Part shown: positions 9,863-21,140 of the stretch, piece by piece | How the letters are laid out: each line of letters starts with the position of its first letter | Numbering within the stretch: the stretch's first letter is position 1 | Origin: Erinaceus europaeus | Taxonomy: Eukaryota; Chordata; Mammalia; Eulipotyphla; Erinaceidae | Direction: 5' to 3' | Length of the DNA stretch: 64,000 bases | NCBI RefSeq assembly: GCF_950295315.1 | Contig: NC_080165.1 | Coordinates: forward strand, 4,821,291-4,885,290 | Translations under genes and position numbers: made by a program | Notes under the pieces: generated by a model | Databases searched by the model: none | The model's input: only the letters and a program-made list of their open reading frames with translations | Told to the model about the DNA's origin: nothing

Positions 9863-10012
9863 AAAGATACAGAAAGAGTAAGAGAGAAAGACCATAGCAT
9901 TGAATCTTCCTCCAGTGTTTTGGAGGCTAGGCTGAAATCTGGGTTATTCTCATGACAAAGCGGTAACACTCTGTCTCTAGAAGGCTTATCTTGCAAGGCT
10001 TTTTACTTTTTA
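9551..10012. repeat. Spacer with (GA)n microsatellite
   Basis: The stretch is mostly AT-rich unique sequence. A GA dinucleotide array lies at about 9815-9858. The GA-rich part and the following 100 bp may be a decayed SINE, but I cannot show its head. Confidence 0.6.
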
Positions 10013-10345
10013 AAAAAAATTAATTTATTTATAAAATAAAAATAGAAAATATTGACAAAACCATAGGATAAGAGCGGTACAATTTCATACATCCCCTCCC
10101 CTCCCCTGATAGCTTTCCTATTCTTTATCCCTCTGGGAACATGGACCCAAGATCATTATGGGAAGCAGAAGGTGGGAGTTCTGGCTTCTGTAACTGCTTC
10201 TCCAGTGGACATGGATGTTGGCAGGTGGATCCACACCCCCAGCCTGTCTCCCTTTCCCTAGTGGGGCAGGGCTCTGGGGAGGAGGGGTTCCAGGACAGGT
10301 TGGTGAGGTTGTCCGCCCAGGGAAGTCAGGTTGTTGTTAAAGTGA
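10013..10345 (-). mobile_element. Repeat family R, 3' portion (minus)
   Basis: The left end is the complement of the family's terminal TTTATAAATAAA tail. Blocks CAAAACCATAGGATAAGAG, CCTCTGGGAACATGGACCC, GTGGATCCACACCCCCAGCC and CCTAGTGGGGCAGGGCTCTG follow in the order seen at 36075 and 45120. It is 5' truncated, as L1-mobilised sequences often are. Confidence 0.88.
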
Positions 10346-11429
10346 GGGTGAAAAAATGTTTCCAAAGGCAGCAGGTTAGTAAGAGACTAGTAGGTTTAAG
10401 AACCCGCATTCCCTCTGTCTCTGCAGTCCTTGCTCTTCTCCACTTTGTCCTTCTGTGTCTTCACAGTGTATTTAACCCGTTAATTTATTAATGATCATAA
10501 CCTCCTATGCTCTACTTAATTTGCTTTTAATTAATGTAATTGAAAGTAATTAAATAATAGTGTGATGTGAACTAAAGCATGTTATTAACATGAGTCTAAG
10601 ACAGCTAGTAATTGCTGCACTACATGAAGACAGAAAGCAGAAAGGGAGAGTTGCTACAGGGTGGGGTCGTTTATGTACTGATTCCTGTCATTCACTGTAT
10701 TTCCTCATCCTCTCCGTCCAACTCGGGCTTCTTTTGAGCAGGACCTGTGAAATTTAGTTCCTCAGATGCCTTGTAAGGGAGTCTTAGAGAAAGTAAGACA
10801 CACACTAAAGTCGGATACTCAGAAGAAATAATATTATGCACTTTCCCTGGAGACACAGAAGCCCTCTAGGAGGGGAGATGAGGTAAAGGAGACTTTTTTT
10901 CTCAGAGTGAGAAAGGAGAATAAAGTTGAGGGTTTCTGGAGTAGCTGAGACCTGTACATAATATGGGGTAGCAAGCTAAAGAAAATGTGAGTCGTGGTGG
11001 TGCATAAAACAGAAAATGGACCAAAACTCCCATTTTCAGTGATATTCATGTGTCAAAGCAGATAAAGAAGTAGTCAAAATAGTCAAGCCACTAAACAGCA
11101 ATGAAAAAAAAAAAAAAAAAAGAAAGCTGAAAACTGGACGCATGTTGGTTTTCTGTAAATTGAAAAAACAAACAAACAAAAAAGTGGTGTAATAGAGAAG
11201 CCAGCAGGGAGAGCCCATGCCTCTTAGGTCCAAGGCCCCTCCTGGGTTCTGATCTGACAAGGCATCAGAGCACAGGGACAGAGCAGGGTCCGTGGATGGC
11301 AGGGGCTGCCGCAGTCTGGTTAAGGAAGCAGAGTGAGGGAAGGAGGGAGGAAGAGAGTGCTTAGGGCACCATGCATATGAGGGCCTGAGTCCGCTCCCTG
11401 CCCCCAGCATCACACACGCACACACAAAG
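10346..11429. other. Spacer, poly-A run
   Basis: No gene is visible. There is an A19 run near 11103-11121. The interval 11330-11420 has a weakly SINE-like look (CCCTGCCCCCAGCATC) that I cannot confirm. Confidence 0.5.
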
Positions 11430-11632
11430 GGCAAGAGCCTTGCAGTGGTGCACCAGCTCAAGCGCATATAGTACTAAGCACAAGTATCCTGGTTTGAGCC
11501 CCAGCTCCCCACCTATGGGGGTGGGGTCAACTCATAAGTGATAAAGTAGGTCTGCAGCTGTCTATCTTTCCCTCTCTCTCTCTGTCTGTCTCTCCTCTCT
11601 CAATTTCTCTCTCTGTCCTATTCAATAAAATG
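11430..11632 (+). mobile_element. SINE, diverged (A/B type)
   Basis: GCAGTGGTGCACCAGCTCAAG, GGTTTGAGCCCCAGCTCCCC, GTAGGTCTGCAGCTGTCTAT and CTCTCTGTCCTATTCAATAA give the usual order of head, B-box, body and tail. Confidence 0.85.
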
Positions 11633-12104
11633 GAAAAACTGGCCAGTCTCTTGCACTTACTATGCCTTATCCATATATTTTTAAATTTACTTTGCATAGT
11701 ACTGTTAACTTTAACCCCAAAAAGACTGATGTCAGAGAGGTGTTTGATGGAGTATGCTTTCTCTAGTGATCAAAAGTGAGGTTGTGTGAACTCTGGGTGA
11801 CTATGTGACCTTTGAATGAACCTTAAGGCAGGCAGCCATATGGCCTGCAGTCAGTGGGGAGAGGCAGTGAGATCTCTGTGGGCTTGAGAGTCTGAAAAGG
11901 GAAAACTGAGTCTGAGAGACTGTTTTTCCCCTTTGCTCTTCTCGGTGAGAGAGGCTAACAAGGGGGTATCATTCCCAGACCTCCATCCAAGGATGGGAGG
12001 AGTTTTCCCTAAACTCTATCAAGCTTACACATAGCCCCACAACATCCAACAGGAAAGAAACAATTTCTTGTGAGGTTGTGGAGACATGAGAACCCTTCCA
12101 TAAC

Positions 12105-12478
12105 TGGGGCAGCCCCAGTGGACAGCAGTGCTGAGAACCCTGAACACATGAAGAATTAACCTTTCATATGCTACACAATTCTCTTTGGCATCTATCCAAA
12201 GAGCAAAAAGCCATCTTTTCAAAAACATCAGCACACACCGATATTTGTTGCAGCACTGTTTCTAATAGTTGCATTTTGAAACAACTCAAGTGTCCAGTAA
12301 CAGATGAGTTGACAAGGAAGTGTGGCATCTATCCACAAGAGGAGCACTACACTGTGGTGAAAACGGAGGGCCTGTCTTCATTACAACATGGATAGATGCA
12401 AGGGAGTCAAGCTGAGCCAGCGGTATCAGAAGAAGCACAGTTACTGGGTGACTTCACACACAGATGGCCTCTAAGAAG
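12105..12478 (+). mobile_element. Old L1 ORF2 3'-end fragment
   Basis: Degenerate matches to the end of L1 ORF2 are readable: GGCATCTATCCAAAGAGCAAAA, CAGCACTGTTTCTAATAG, AAACAACTCAAGTGTCCAGT, AACAGATGAGTTGACAAGG and ATTACAACATGGATAGATGC. The divergence is high and all frames are broken. It may extend left to about 11640, but I cannot support that part. Confidence 0.75.
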
Positions 12479-12486
12479 CCCAACAG

Positions 12487-12815
12487 CGGGAGTCGGGCGG
12501 TAGTGCAGCGGGGTGAGCTCACGTGGCGCAAAGCGCAAGGACCGGAGTAAGGATCCCGGTTGGAGCCCCTGGCTCCCCACCTGCAGGGGAGTCGCTTCAC
12601 AGGCGGTGAAGCAGGTCTGCAGGTGTCTGTCTTTCTCTCCCCCACTGTCTTCCCCTCCTCTCTCCATTTCTCTCTGTCCTACCCAATGATAACAACAACA
12701 ACAACAATAATAATAATAACAACAAGGGCAACAGTAGGGAAAAATGGTCTCCGCAGTGGATTCGTGGTGCCGAGCCCCAGGAATAACCCTGGAGCCAAAA
12801 AAAAAAAAAAAAAAG
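12487..12815 (+). mobile_element. SINE family A, long form
   Basis: Complete head and body, followed by the extra 3' domain of the long form: GGTCTCCGCAGTGGATTCG, TGCCGAGCCCCAGGAATAAC and CCTGGAGCC, then A18. Imperfect AGAAGC(CC/GG)AACAG repeats flank it as a likely target duplication. Confidence 0.93.
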
Positions 12816-12825
12816 AAGCGGAACA

Positions 12826-13032
12826 GGGCTCCGGGCGGTTACACACCAGGGTAACTACACACAGTACTCAGTGCAAGGACCTGACAGGACCCAGGCTTAA
12901 GCCCCCACTTCCTACCTGTAGGAGGGACACTTCAGGAGTGGTGAAGCAGGTCTCCAGGTGTCTTTCTCTCCCCTTTGCTAACCCCCTCAATCTCTCTCTT
13001 TCCTATCAAATAAAAAAAAAATTAAAAAGGAA
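12826..13032 (+). mobile_element. SINE family B
   Basis: The copy lies immediately after the A-tail of the previous SINE. AGTGCAAGGACCTGACAGG, CCCCCACTTCCTACCTG, GGTGAAGCAGGTCTCCAGG and CCTATCAAATAAAAA are present. Confidence 0.82.
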
Positions 13033-13294
13033 AGAAACGAAAGCAAAGGGTAGCACAGAGTGAACACTCAGGGATTATTGTGTATTGCATCAGATCCGGG
13101 GACTCAGAAGGGGGAGGGGAGAGGAGGGCGGCGATAAGCAGAAGTTGTATGGCCTGAGCTTCTATGGTAGAGTAGGGTGGAGCTTTTGCAGAAATAAAAC
13201 GCACTGATTCTTTATCTTGGGGAAATGTACCCGGTGTAAATCATCACTCCCTCACTAAAGTAATATTGGGCTTGAGCAACAATAACCATAGCCC

Positions 13295-13560
13295 CTTCTT
13301 CTTCTAGCGTTTGCCCTTCCTCCGTAGCCAGTCAACAGCGTCAGGTTGAGCCTGATGTCTGCTTGTTGCTGGCTTTGAAAGTGACTGGGATCCATGTGGA
13401 TTCAGTCGGCTAGGAAGGATCGTCAGTCAGTTTCCCCAATAAATGGGTACTCACGGGATGCACCACGAGAAGGTCGATCCAATGCATCCCAACCATAGCC
13501 CCTGATGCTGAGGTGAGCATCCCCGACAGAGATACACCACAGGTGTGTTTCCTTAAGTTT
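13295..13560 (-). mobile_element. SINE-like element with a non-L1 LINE tail
   Basis: Read on the minus strand, the last about 65 nt (13359 down to 13295) match the ends of the LINE fragments at 43590 and 57430: GACATCAGGCTCAACCTGAC, GGCTACGG(A/G)(A/G)GAAGGGC, AAACGCTAG and GAA repeats. The body upstream (about 13360-13560) is not LINE ORF and is unlike families A-D. It contains CTTCTCGTGGTGCATCCCG and AAACTGACTGACGATCC. A shared 3' tail on an unrelated body is the classic sign of a SINE mobilised by that LINE, or of a chimeric copy. The 5' limit is uncertain. Confidence 0.6.
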
Positions 13561-15189
13561 GAGATCAAAGCGCAGTGCTTCGAAATGGCTTTTATACCAG
13601 GCTTGCTGGGAAAGACCTAATGGTACTCAGCTCAATGATGGATACCTGCCATTCCTCACAGCCTTCTGGGCTTACCTTCAGAGCTAGAATTCTTTCATTC
13701 AACCAGAGTCGAATAGGCCAGTGATACTGGCTTTCAAATTGTTCCATCTGTTTGCTTCTCCGAAGAATTGAGTATTAGAGAGTATTAACTTCAGCCAATT
13801 CATTTGCTGATGGGGAAATGAGGGAGAATATATCTACAATCAGAAAGTCAATTTCAGACAAATTATAGTGTAAAATGTGGACTGCACAAAAGTAAGAAAG
13901 GAAAAATGCACAAAATATAGTAAGGTTTCGTAGCCAGTCAGTCACCCTTTGTTACTGAGTGTCATGAAAAGTATTTCTACTCTTGTAAAAGCCAACTGTA
14001 TCTTTGACATTGAGTTGAATAGCAGTTCTACATATTTTCGATAAGTTCCTACTTTGTTGAAGAGAGACTTCCAAGGGCAGAGATCCCTAAAATAATTCAC
14101 TAGGAGAGAGACTCTTAAGAGATACCAACAAGATGCAATCTATTGGAGTGTTGTACAGTCATGACACATCTTTTTTGTCTTTCTATGCAAAAATGTTCCA
14201 TGGCTTTTCTAACAACCCAATACAATAATTTGAAATCTGTTGTCTGTCAGTGTGTCTCATCTAAGTTATCTGGGGAGATACGAAAATGTAGATTGAAGAA
14301 GAGCCCATTTCCTGCCTAGTGCTTATCATTCTCTTAGGGGCGCCAAGCGACTGGACTGTAGAGCTCTCTCTAGTGGATTCTAGACCAGGAATTGGAGCAC
14401 AGAAAGGATGTATATATCAGTAAAATTTAAAAAGTAGTCTTGGGCCCAGTTTCTGAACCAATGCATATTTTATACCAAGAAGATTAAAAATCATCTTTCT
14501 TTTTTTATATCAAGAAAATTAAAAATCATCTTTCTTTTTTTATTAGTAGAATAAAAGTGATTTTAAAATGTAGATGTAGAAATATAACCTTAATAGTGAA
14601 GTGGCAAGTAGAAGGAAGAAAACATACCAAGAGGAAAAAAGTGATCAAATAGGGCAATAGTTTACATGAGCTTATTAGATCTCATTTTCATGTCTCATAG
14701 AACAATACAATCTAAAAAGATTTCTTTTAAATAAAAAAATAAAAACAATTTTTGTTTGTTTTGAGTTTTTTTTTCTTTTAGCTTATTTTGGATTCTTGAA
14801 AAAATCTCTAGGGGGTATTTCATCAAATATTTACAGGTGTAGATAATTAAAACAGCTCACTTAATTGGATTTGATTGTGTGAACAGTCTCATGTCTACAA
14901 CTGTTTCTGATCTCACTAAGCATAAAAGGAAGCATCTGTAATTAACAAAACTTTATGTTCAGTCATGATATTTTACAGTTATGATCCGTTCATATGCATA
15001 GTTGTTAAATTTATTCGTATTAATTTACATTTTTTCTTTGGATATTATATCATTTCTTATGAGATGATTAAAGTACTTGGAACTGTTTTTCTATGTGAGC
15101 AATAAGGCTTCATCACTTCAAGTCAACTTGATACTCAATGCCTAAATAATTGAGAGAATATCTAAGATTATCAGATAAAGAAATGACAA
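13561..15189. repeat. Spacer with 36-bp tandem duplication
   Basis: Mostly unique AT-rich sequence. A unit of about 36 bp containing ATTAAAAATCATCTTTCTTT occurs twice in tandem at about 14470-14541, with a CCAAGAAG/TCAAGAAA difference. I see no gene. Confidence 0.7.
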
Positions 15190-16170
15190 TAAAAGTTGAA
15201 TAAGGGCAAGACTGGTCCACTTAATAATGGCCTGCTTGGTCAACATTACACCACCTGATCGTCTGGGGTCCTATTTAGGGACTCCTTGGCTTCCCGAATA
15301 CATATGATGGGCCCAGACCTCTAACGGGTCTCTCTCTCCACTACCATTGGTCATTTCCATAAGGAACAGCACCTTGTGGGCACTCCCAGGACCTTGGCTT
15401 TACCATGAAACAATGATAGTAGGGATAGCCCCAGTCTCCGAAGGGAGGCAGGGAGTATCCTGCCCTGCCACTCGAAAAAGACTGGTCCTGAAATGAATGC
15501 AGCCTGCAATGTTCCTCAGATGTGACCATGAGCTATAAGCAGGAACCAGCAGGCAATTAGAGGTCACACAGGCTCTGGCAGGTGGATATATGGGCCCTGG
15601 AGCAGGTGCATGGAAGTAAATAGTTAACTTTAGCCACAGAATTTTTTTTTTATAAGAATGGAAGCTACTTCCTGCCTTAATTCAACTTACTAGTCCTTTC
15701 CTCCACTCTGACACCATTCTCTCGGATAATATTCTTAGCAGGCTAGCTACCAAATTTAAGCAAAACTACCATATTGTATACCCTCAGGAACATGCTTAAA
15801 ATGGTTCTCCTAGCTTTCTTCTACCCTGAAATCCATCATCTTGTCTGCTCTAACCCTATTATTTGGTTGCTATTCATTAACTATCTTGTCTCAACTTAGG
15901 CCACCTTCCAGACACCAAGTTACAGATGCTACCATGAGTCCATCCCAACTCCTCTGGGCAGACGACCTCAACAATATGTCTTGGATCCTCACATCTCCAG
16001 AGCCCTGGTCCAGTAGGGAAAGATAAAAACAGGCTAGGGTTATGGACCGCTTGTCAACATCCATGCCCAGCGGAGAAGCAGCTACAGAAACCAGAACTCC
16101 TACCTCTGCTCCCCATAAACAACTTTGATCCATACTCCCAGCAGGGAAGAAGTGATAGGGCTGGGCTAGC
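15190..16170 (+). mobile_element. Repeat family R, old copy (left part)
   Basis: Starting at GTTGAATAAGGGCAAGACT, the order follows family R through CAATGTTCCTCAGATGTGAC, AGGTCACACAGGCTCTGGC, CCACCTTCCAGACACCAAG, CTGGTCCAGTAGGGAAAGA and GATCCATACTCCCAGCAGGG. It is far more diverged than the copy at 24919. The 3' remainder resumes after the ERV at 16885. Confidence 0.8.
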
Positions 16171-16202
16171 ATGGGGGTGCCTCTTCCTGGGTGCGTACTC
16201 TC

Positions 16203-16676
16203 TGTGTTGGAGAGAACTCGACCAGAGCCAGCCTGGGCTGCTACTCACTCAGTGTCACGAGGGAGATGACTCAGGTGGAGAGACAATTCGATTCTTTATT
16301 GATCAGACAGCCAAGGTTTTTAAAGGGCAGACCCGGAAGTGGCAAGTCAGGAAAGGAAATGGCTAGGAAAGGGGTGGAGAAAGGCAAAAGGGGCTGGAAA
16401 GGTAGGAACTTCCTTAGCAACTGTTGCGAGGGTTTTAACTGGTAGGATTAATAATACCCTGCAAGCAGGGAGGGTCTTGAGGGTAGAAAGAAAGTAGATC
16501 AAAGGAATGGAATGGGTGGAGATCTTTCAGGAAAAACAATGATTATGTAGATAGGCCATAGTATCAGGAGTGCAGGGTGGAGCAGGGGGAGCTGGCTTAA
16601 TGTTTTAAGGAATTCCAGGATCCTGGAGGCAGAAAAATGCAGGGCGCTTTGTGAGGCTCCTCACAATTTCCCGACA
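16203..16676 (-). mobile_element. ERV 3' LTR (minus), second ERV family
   Basis: The segment runs TGTGTTGG...CCCGACA. ATTCTTTATTGATCAGACAG is the complement of a polyadenylation region. It ends at a polypurine tract (16677-16696), so it is the 3' LTR of a minus-strand element. The LTR is about 474 bp. Confidence 0.7.
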
Positions 16677-16884
16677 TCTTCCATTTCTTTTTATCTAATG
16701 GCCATAGAATCAGGAATTCAGGGTGCTTTGTGAGGCAGGGAGTTTGATAAGACAAGGTAAACCTTTGGGGTTACTCCTGTCCCTCCTAGCTCAACCTCTC
16801 AGTAGAGAGAGAGACTGACAGGGTAGACACACTCCTCAGGTCAAACCCTTCCAGGCTCTACCACATCCTCACAATTTCCTGACA
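16677..16884 (-). mobile_element. ERV polypurine tract and interior remnant
   Basis: The complement of 16677-16696 is purine-rich (AGATAAAAAGAAATGGAAGA). The next bases, AATGGCCATAGAATCAGG, resemble the corresponding position near 6124 in the first ERV. The right end, CCTCACAATTTCCTGACA, repeats the outer end of the LTR at 16676, so a second partial LTR edge or internal duplication is present. No coding sequence is visible. Confidence 0.6.
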
Positions 16885-17220
16885 TGATAGGATGAAGATA
16901 AGAAGACTCTGCACTCCAGCTCCATCAGCACCCAGAGAGAAAAGGAGAGGGACATATGGAGGTAGCCACAATGTTATGAGTAGGCTTACAGAGGAAGAGA
17001 GTATTGAATCAGAAAAAAAGGGGCAACTATGTATAAATGTGGACAGGCAGTTGTAGAGAAGATGGTTGGCCCATGTCTACAACTTTAGGGGAACTGTGAT
17101 GGATTGCAGTGAGGAGACTGAAGATTCAGAACTCTGGTGGTGAGAATGGTGTGGATTCAAACTCCTGTAAACATGTAATTCTGTAATATAAAAATGAATG
17201 AAAATAAATAAAACATAAAA
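16885..17220 (+). mobile_element. Repeat family R, old copy (right part)
   Basis: CAGAACTCTGGTGGTGAGAA, TGGTGTGGATTCAAACTCCTG and a final TATAAAAATGAATGAAAATAAATAAA tail correspond to the family's 3' terminus. The ERV separates it from 15190-16170. Confidence 0.65.
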
Positions 17221-17579
17221 AAGAGACACAGAAACAGAGGGAGAGAAGGAAAGATTCCACAGCACTTTGTGATAGCTGAGCTTAAACCTAGGTCATGTGC
17301 ATAATGAAGCAGGAATACTGGCTACTTTGAATAAAATAATTTACAAACGCTACAAAACAGTGAGCAAGCTATTTCTAACAACAGATGCATACACACACAA
17401 CTGACTGGATGGATATATGCCAAGTTACTCAAGCTCACTCTTCATTACATTTTTAGGGTTGCTTTTACATGAATTGACCTTCATTCATTTGCAAGCAATA
17501 AAGCATATCTGACAGCAGCACACTGACACTCAATGGTTCGGATACTTCTCTATATGTTTGTAGATAAGTGTTCTGACCA
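17221..17579. other. Spacer
   Basis: Nothing gene-like is seen. A weak SINE-D-like remnant (GAAAGATTCCACAGCACTTT) lies near 17245-17310. Confidence 0.45.
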
Positions 17580-17781
17580 GGCCTGGTGGTGGCACACCTG
17601 GTGGAGCACCCAAGTTACAGTGCGCAAGGACCAGGGTTCGAGCCCCCAGTCTCCACCCGTAGAGGGAAAGCTTCACGAGTGTTGAAGCAGGGCTGCAGGT
17701 GTCTATCTCTTCCCCTATCTCCCCATTTCTTCCAATTTCTGGCTGTCTCTATGCAATAAGAATAAAGATAACGAAAAAAAA
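17580..17781 (+). mobile_element. SINE family B, with target duplication
   Basis: Full-length copy: GGCCTGGTGGTGGCACACC, GTTCGAGCCCCCAGTCTCC, GAAAGCTTCACGAGTGTTG, TTTCTGGCTGTCTCTATGC and an A-tail. An 11-bp direct repeat, TGTTCTGACCA, lies at 17569-17579 and 17782-17792. Confidence 0.95.
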
Positions 17782-17792
17782 TGTTCTGACCA

Positions 17793-18730
17793 ACCAGTGC
17801 ATGGGAGTATATACCATGAGTAATACACTTCACAGCAGTGAGGAAACATAAAGATTCAGTGTCAAAGACTAAATTTATTTCCAAGATTTAATGTCATCAT
17901 TTATAAATTGAGATGTTTATAGAATGTTGAAAATTAAGTGAGACAGTACATTCACAAAGGTAGATTCATAACACTTCCTAAAATGTGTACTTCCTACTAT
18001 TCTTTAACTTACGCAAATCACCTTATTCTCTGAGAAAGTCTTAACACTAAAGGAGAGATGATATTTCAATACATTGCAACCAAGTTATTAAAATTTTCAC
18101 TTTTTAAAAAATTGGTCAATGTGGGAAATAAAATGTCTTGGAGGATTCAGAAGTGTTCAGATTTTTAGAAAAGGGATAGTATATGCTATTGAAACCTAAT
18201 CATTTTTTAATTGTAAATCCAGAAGAACAATGGATTTTAATCTAGAATGATCCAATACCACATCCTTAGAAATTCCCCATGATGGACATGAAATGATGCT
18301 TTGGAATCTGAATTTTTAGAATCGATGTTGCTTGTTTTCAAACTCTCAGGCCCTCGTGCATACAGAACCTTACCACTACTGGAGTGACTGTTTTTTCACT
18401 TTTTGCGTTTAACTGGAGAGACAGTAACAGAGACAGAGAAAGAGCACAGCACAAAGACTTCCCCAGGCCAATGTTTCTCTCATCAAGTTCTGGCACTGAG
18501 CCTGGAATGCATGCATGGCAAGGCATATACCCTATCAAAAGGGCTATATCTAGACAGCAGAAATCTGATTTTTTTTTCAGGAATGTAGCAGTTTCTGAAG
18601 CAGGACATTCTGAGACACACCCACATAAATCTAAGCTGTATGAAAACAAATGCCAAGTGTTGGTCTCAGCATTCTCACTGCCTTTCTCTGTGTACACATA
18701 TGCTTACAAAGTTGAAAAAGGGTGGAGAAG
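17793..18730. other. Spacer
   Basis: No gene or repeat is recognised. A pair of overlapping frames on opposite strands (about 18340-18760) has no recognisable protein. Confidence 0.5.
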
Positions 18731-19002
18731 GGAGTCAGGTGGTAGCACTGCGGGTTAAGCACAGGTGGTGCAATGTGCAAGGACCGGCGTAAGGATCCCA
18801 TTTCAAGCCCCCAGCTCCCCACCTGCAGGGGAGTCGCTTCACAGGTGGTGAAGCAGGTCTGCAGGTGTCTGTCTTTCTCTCCCCCTCTGTCTTCTCCTCC
18901 TCTCTCCATTTCTCTCTGTCCTATCCAGCAACGACGACATCAGTAACAACTACAACAATAAAAAAACAACCAGGGCAACAAAAGGGAATAAATAAATATT
19001 TT
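18731..19002 (+). mobile_element. SINE family A
   Basis: The head GGGAGTCAGGTGGTAGCACTG, the usual CACCTGCAGGGGAGTCGCTT and CTCTGTCCTATCCAGCAA blocks, and a GGCAACAAAAGGGAATAAAT tail are present. TGGAGAA occurs on both sides. Confidence 0.94.
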
Positions 19003-19150
19003 TAAAAATCTGGAGAAATGATTTAGTGCATGATTCACATGTCCAAACCATGTACATGGAATTGTAATTAGTCTGACAATTAGTGCTATTCAAAGTTTAA
19101 AATACTATTTTATACTGACTGCTGAGAATGAACTTTTATAAGCAAATTAG

Positions 19151-19485
19151 ATTTTTTTTTCCCTCCAGGGTTATTGCTGGGCACGGTGCCTGCACCATGA
19201 ATCCACCACTCCTGGAGGTCATTTTTCCCCCTTTTGTTGCCCTCGTTGTGGTTATTATTATTGCCATTGTTGATGTTGTTCGTTGTTGGATAGGACAGAG
19301 AGAAATGGAGAGAGGAGGGGGATACAGAGGGGGGAGAGAAAGACAGACACCTGCAGACCTGCTTCACCACCTGTGAAGCGACTCCCCTGCAGGTGGGGAG
19401 CTGGGGGCTCGAACTGGGATCCTTATGCCGGTCCTTGTGCTTTGCGCCACATGCACTTAACCCACTGCGCCAATGCCTGACCCCC
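19151..19485 (-). mobile_element. SINE family A, long form (minus)
   Basis: The left end has the long-form domain in complement: CCAGGGTTATTGCTGGGC, GCACCATGAATCCACCACTC and CTGGAGG. CCTTTTGTTGCCC, the GAGAAATGGAGAGAGGAGGG body, the tRNA-like head and the terminal ACTGCGCC...CTGACCCC follow. It is complete. Confidence 0.95.
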
Positions 19486-20630
19486 CAAATTTGATATTTT
19501 TATTTGTGACAGAATGGTGATAGAAGTTACTTATTTACTTAAATTTAAAAAAAAAAAAACCTAAGATGTGTTTTTTCCTTACCTTTGGACTTATTCTAGA
19601 CTCAATATATTTGAAGTATTAGGAAAAGATATCAGAAAATATCTATTTCTTGAGTTTATATTCAACTATCCCTTAAAAATCCAACCTTACATTCCAGCAT
19701 GTGCAAACTGATTAGTTAGACTTCAAGTATACTTTGAATGAAAGATACAATTGCTGATAAAACCAGAAAGTTTAAACTCTGACAAGGGGTATATATTTCA
19801 AAATGACTGGCTTTTTTTTTTTTTAAGTTTCTTTATTGCAGGATTAATGGTTTACAGTTGATGGCAAAACACAATAGTTTGTTCATGCATAATATTTCCC
19901 AGTTTTCCACATAACAATTCAACCCCTACTAGGTCCTCTGCCATCATGTTACGGGACCTGAATCCTCCACCACCCACCCCAGGATCTTTTACATTGGTGC
20001 AGTACACCAAATCCAGTCCAAGTTCTGCTAAGGGTTTCCCCCTCGGATCTTGCTTTTCGACTTCTGCCGATTAGTGAGATCATCCCAAATTCTTCTTTCT
20101 GTTTCTGACTTATCTCACTTAATATGATTCCTTCAAGCTCCATCCAAGATGAGCTGAAAACAGTGAAATTACCATTTTTAATAGCTGAGTAGTATTCCAT
20201 TATGTATATAGACCACAACTTGCTCAGCCACTCATCTGTTGTTGAGTTAATTCCAGGTTTTGGCTATTACAAATTGTGTTGCTATGAACACAGGTGTACA
20301 CAGATCTTTTTGGATGGGTGTGTTAGGTTCCTTAGGATCTATCCCCAGGAGAGGAAATGCAGGATCATAGGGCAGGTCCACTTCTAGCCTTCTGAGAGTT
20401 CTCCAGACTGCTCTCCACAGGGGAACTTAGATTCCACCAGCAGTGCAAGAGAGTACCTTTGACCCCACAACCTCTCCAGAATTTGTTGCTGCTGTATTTT
20501 CTGATGTGACGTTCTCACAGAAGAGAAGTGGTATCTTATTGTCTTATTTGACGTTCTCTGACAATCAGTGACTTGGAGCATTTTTTTCATGTTTGTTGGT
20601 CTTTTGAATCCCTTCTATGCAGAATATTCT

Positions 20631-20768
20631 TTTTTTTTTTTTTCTTTTTTCTTTTTACCAGAGCACTGCTCAGCTCTGGCTTGTGGTGGTGTGGGGGATT
20701 GAACCTGAGGTTATGAAAGCACAGACATGAGAGTCTGTTTGCATAACCATTATGCTATCTCCCCCACA
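20631..20768 (-). mobile_element. SINE family D nested in L1
   Basis: Poly-T, AGCACTGCTCAGCTCTGGC, GGGGGATTGAACCTGAGG and ACCATTATGCTATCTCCCCC are present. The 14-bp target duplication ATGCAGAATATTCT lies at 20617-20630 and 20769-20782. Confidence 0.95.
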
Positions 20769-20827
20769 ATGCAGAATATTCTGTCCATGTCCTCTCCCCA
20801 TTTTTGGACCTGGTCATTTGTTTTCTT

Positions 20828-20977
20828 TTTTTTTAAGGTTTTATTTATTTATGAGAAAGATAGGAGGAGAGAGAAAGAACCAGACATCACTCTGGCACAT
20901 GTGCTTCCAGGGATTGAACTTGGGACCTCATGTTTGAGAGTCCAAAGTTTTTACCACTGCACCACCTCCCGGACCAC
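20828..20977 (-). mobile_element. SINE family C nested in L1
   Basis: GGTTTTATTTATTTATGAGA, GGGATTGAACTTGGGACCTC, and CTGCACCACCTCCCGGACCA form a short tRNA-headed SINE in complement. A 17-bp duplication, TGGTCATTTGTTTTCTT, lies at 20811-20827 and 20978-20994. Confidence 0.95.
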
Positions 20978-21140
20978 TGGTCATTTGTTTTCTTATTGCT
21001 GAGTTTGGTGAGATCTTTATATATTTTGGTTACTAGCCTCCTGTCTGATGTGGGGCATGTAAAGATCTTCTCCCACTCTTCGAAAGTTCTCAGAGATTTC
21101 TTTCTATGGTTCATGAAGTCAATTAAGTAGTCTCTCACAC

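Larger units (their letters stand above)
19826..21140 (-). mobile_element. L1 3' end (minus) with two nested SINEs
   Basis: CTTTATTGCAGGATTAATGG is the complement of the 3' end. Reading leftward the reverse strand encodes the ORF2 C-terminus, including EYYSAIKNGNF, SSWMELEGI and SEISQKQKEEFGMISL. The same region occurs on the plus strand at 21613. The L1 is interrupted by SINEs at 20631-20768 and 20828-20977, each with target duplications. Frames are broken. Confidence 0.92.

Noticed and set aside
20617..20994. Duplication of L1 sequence as a biological tandem repeat
   Set aside because: The repeated 14- and 17-bp blocks are target-site duplications of the two nested SINEs.
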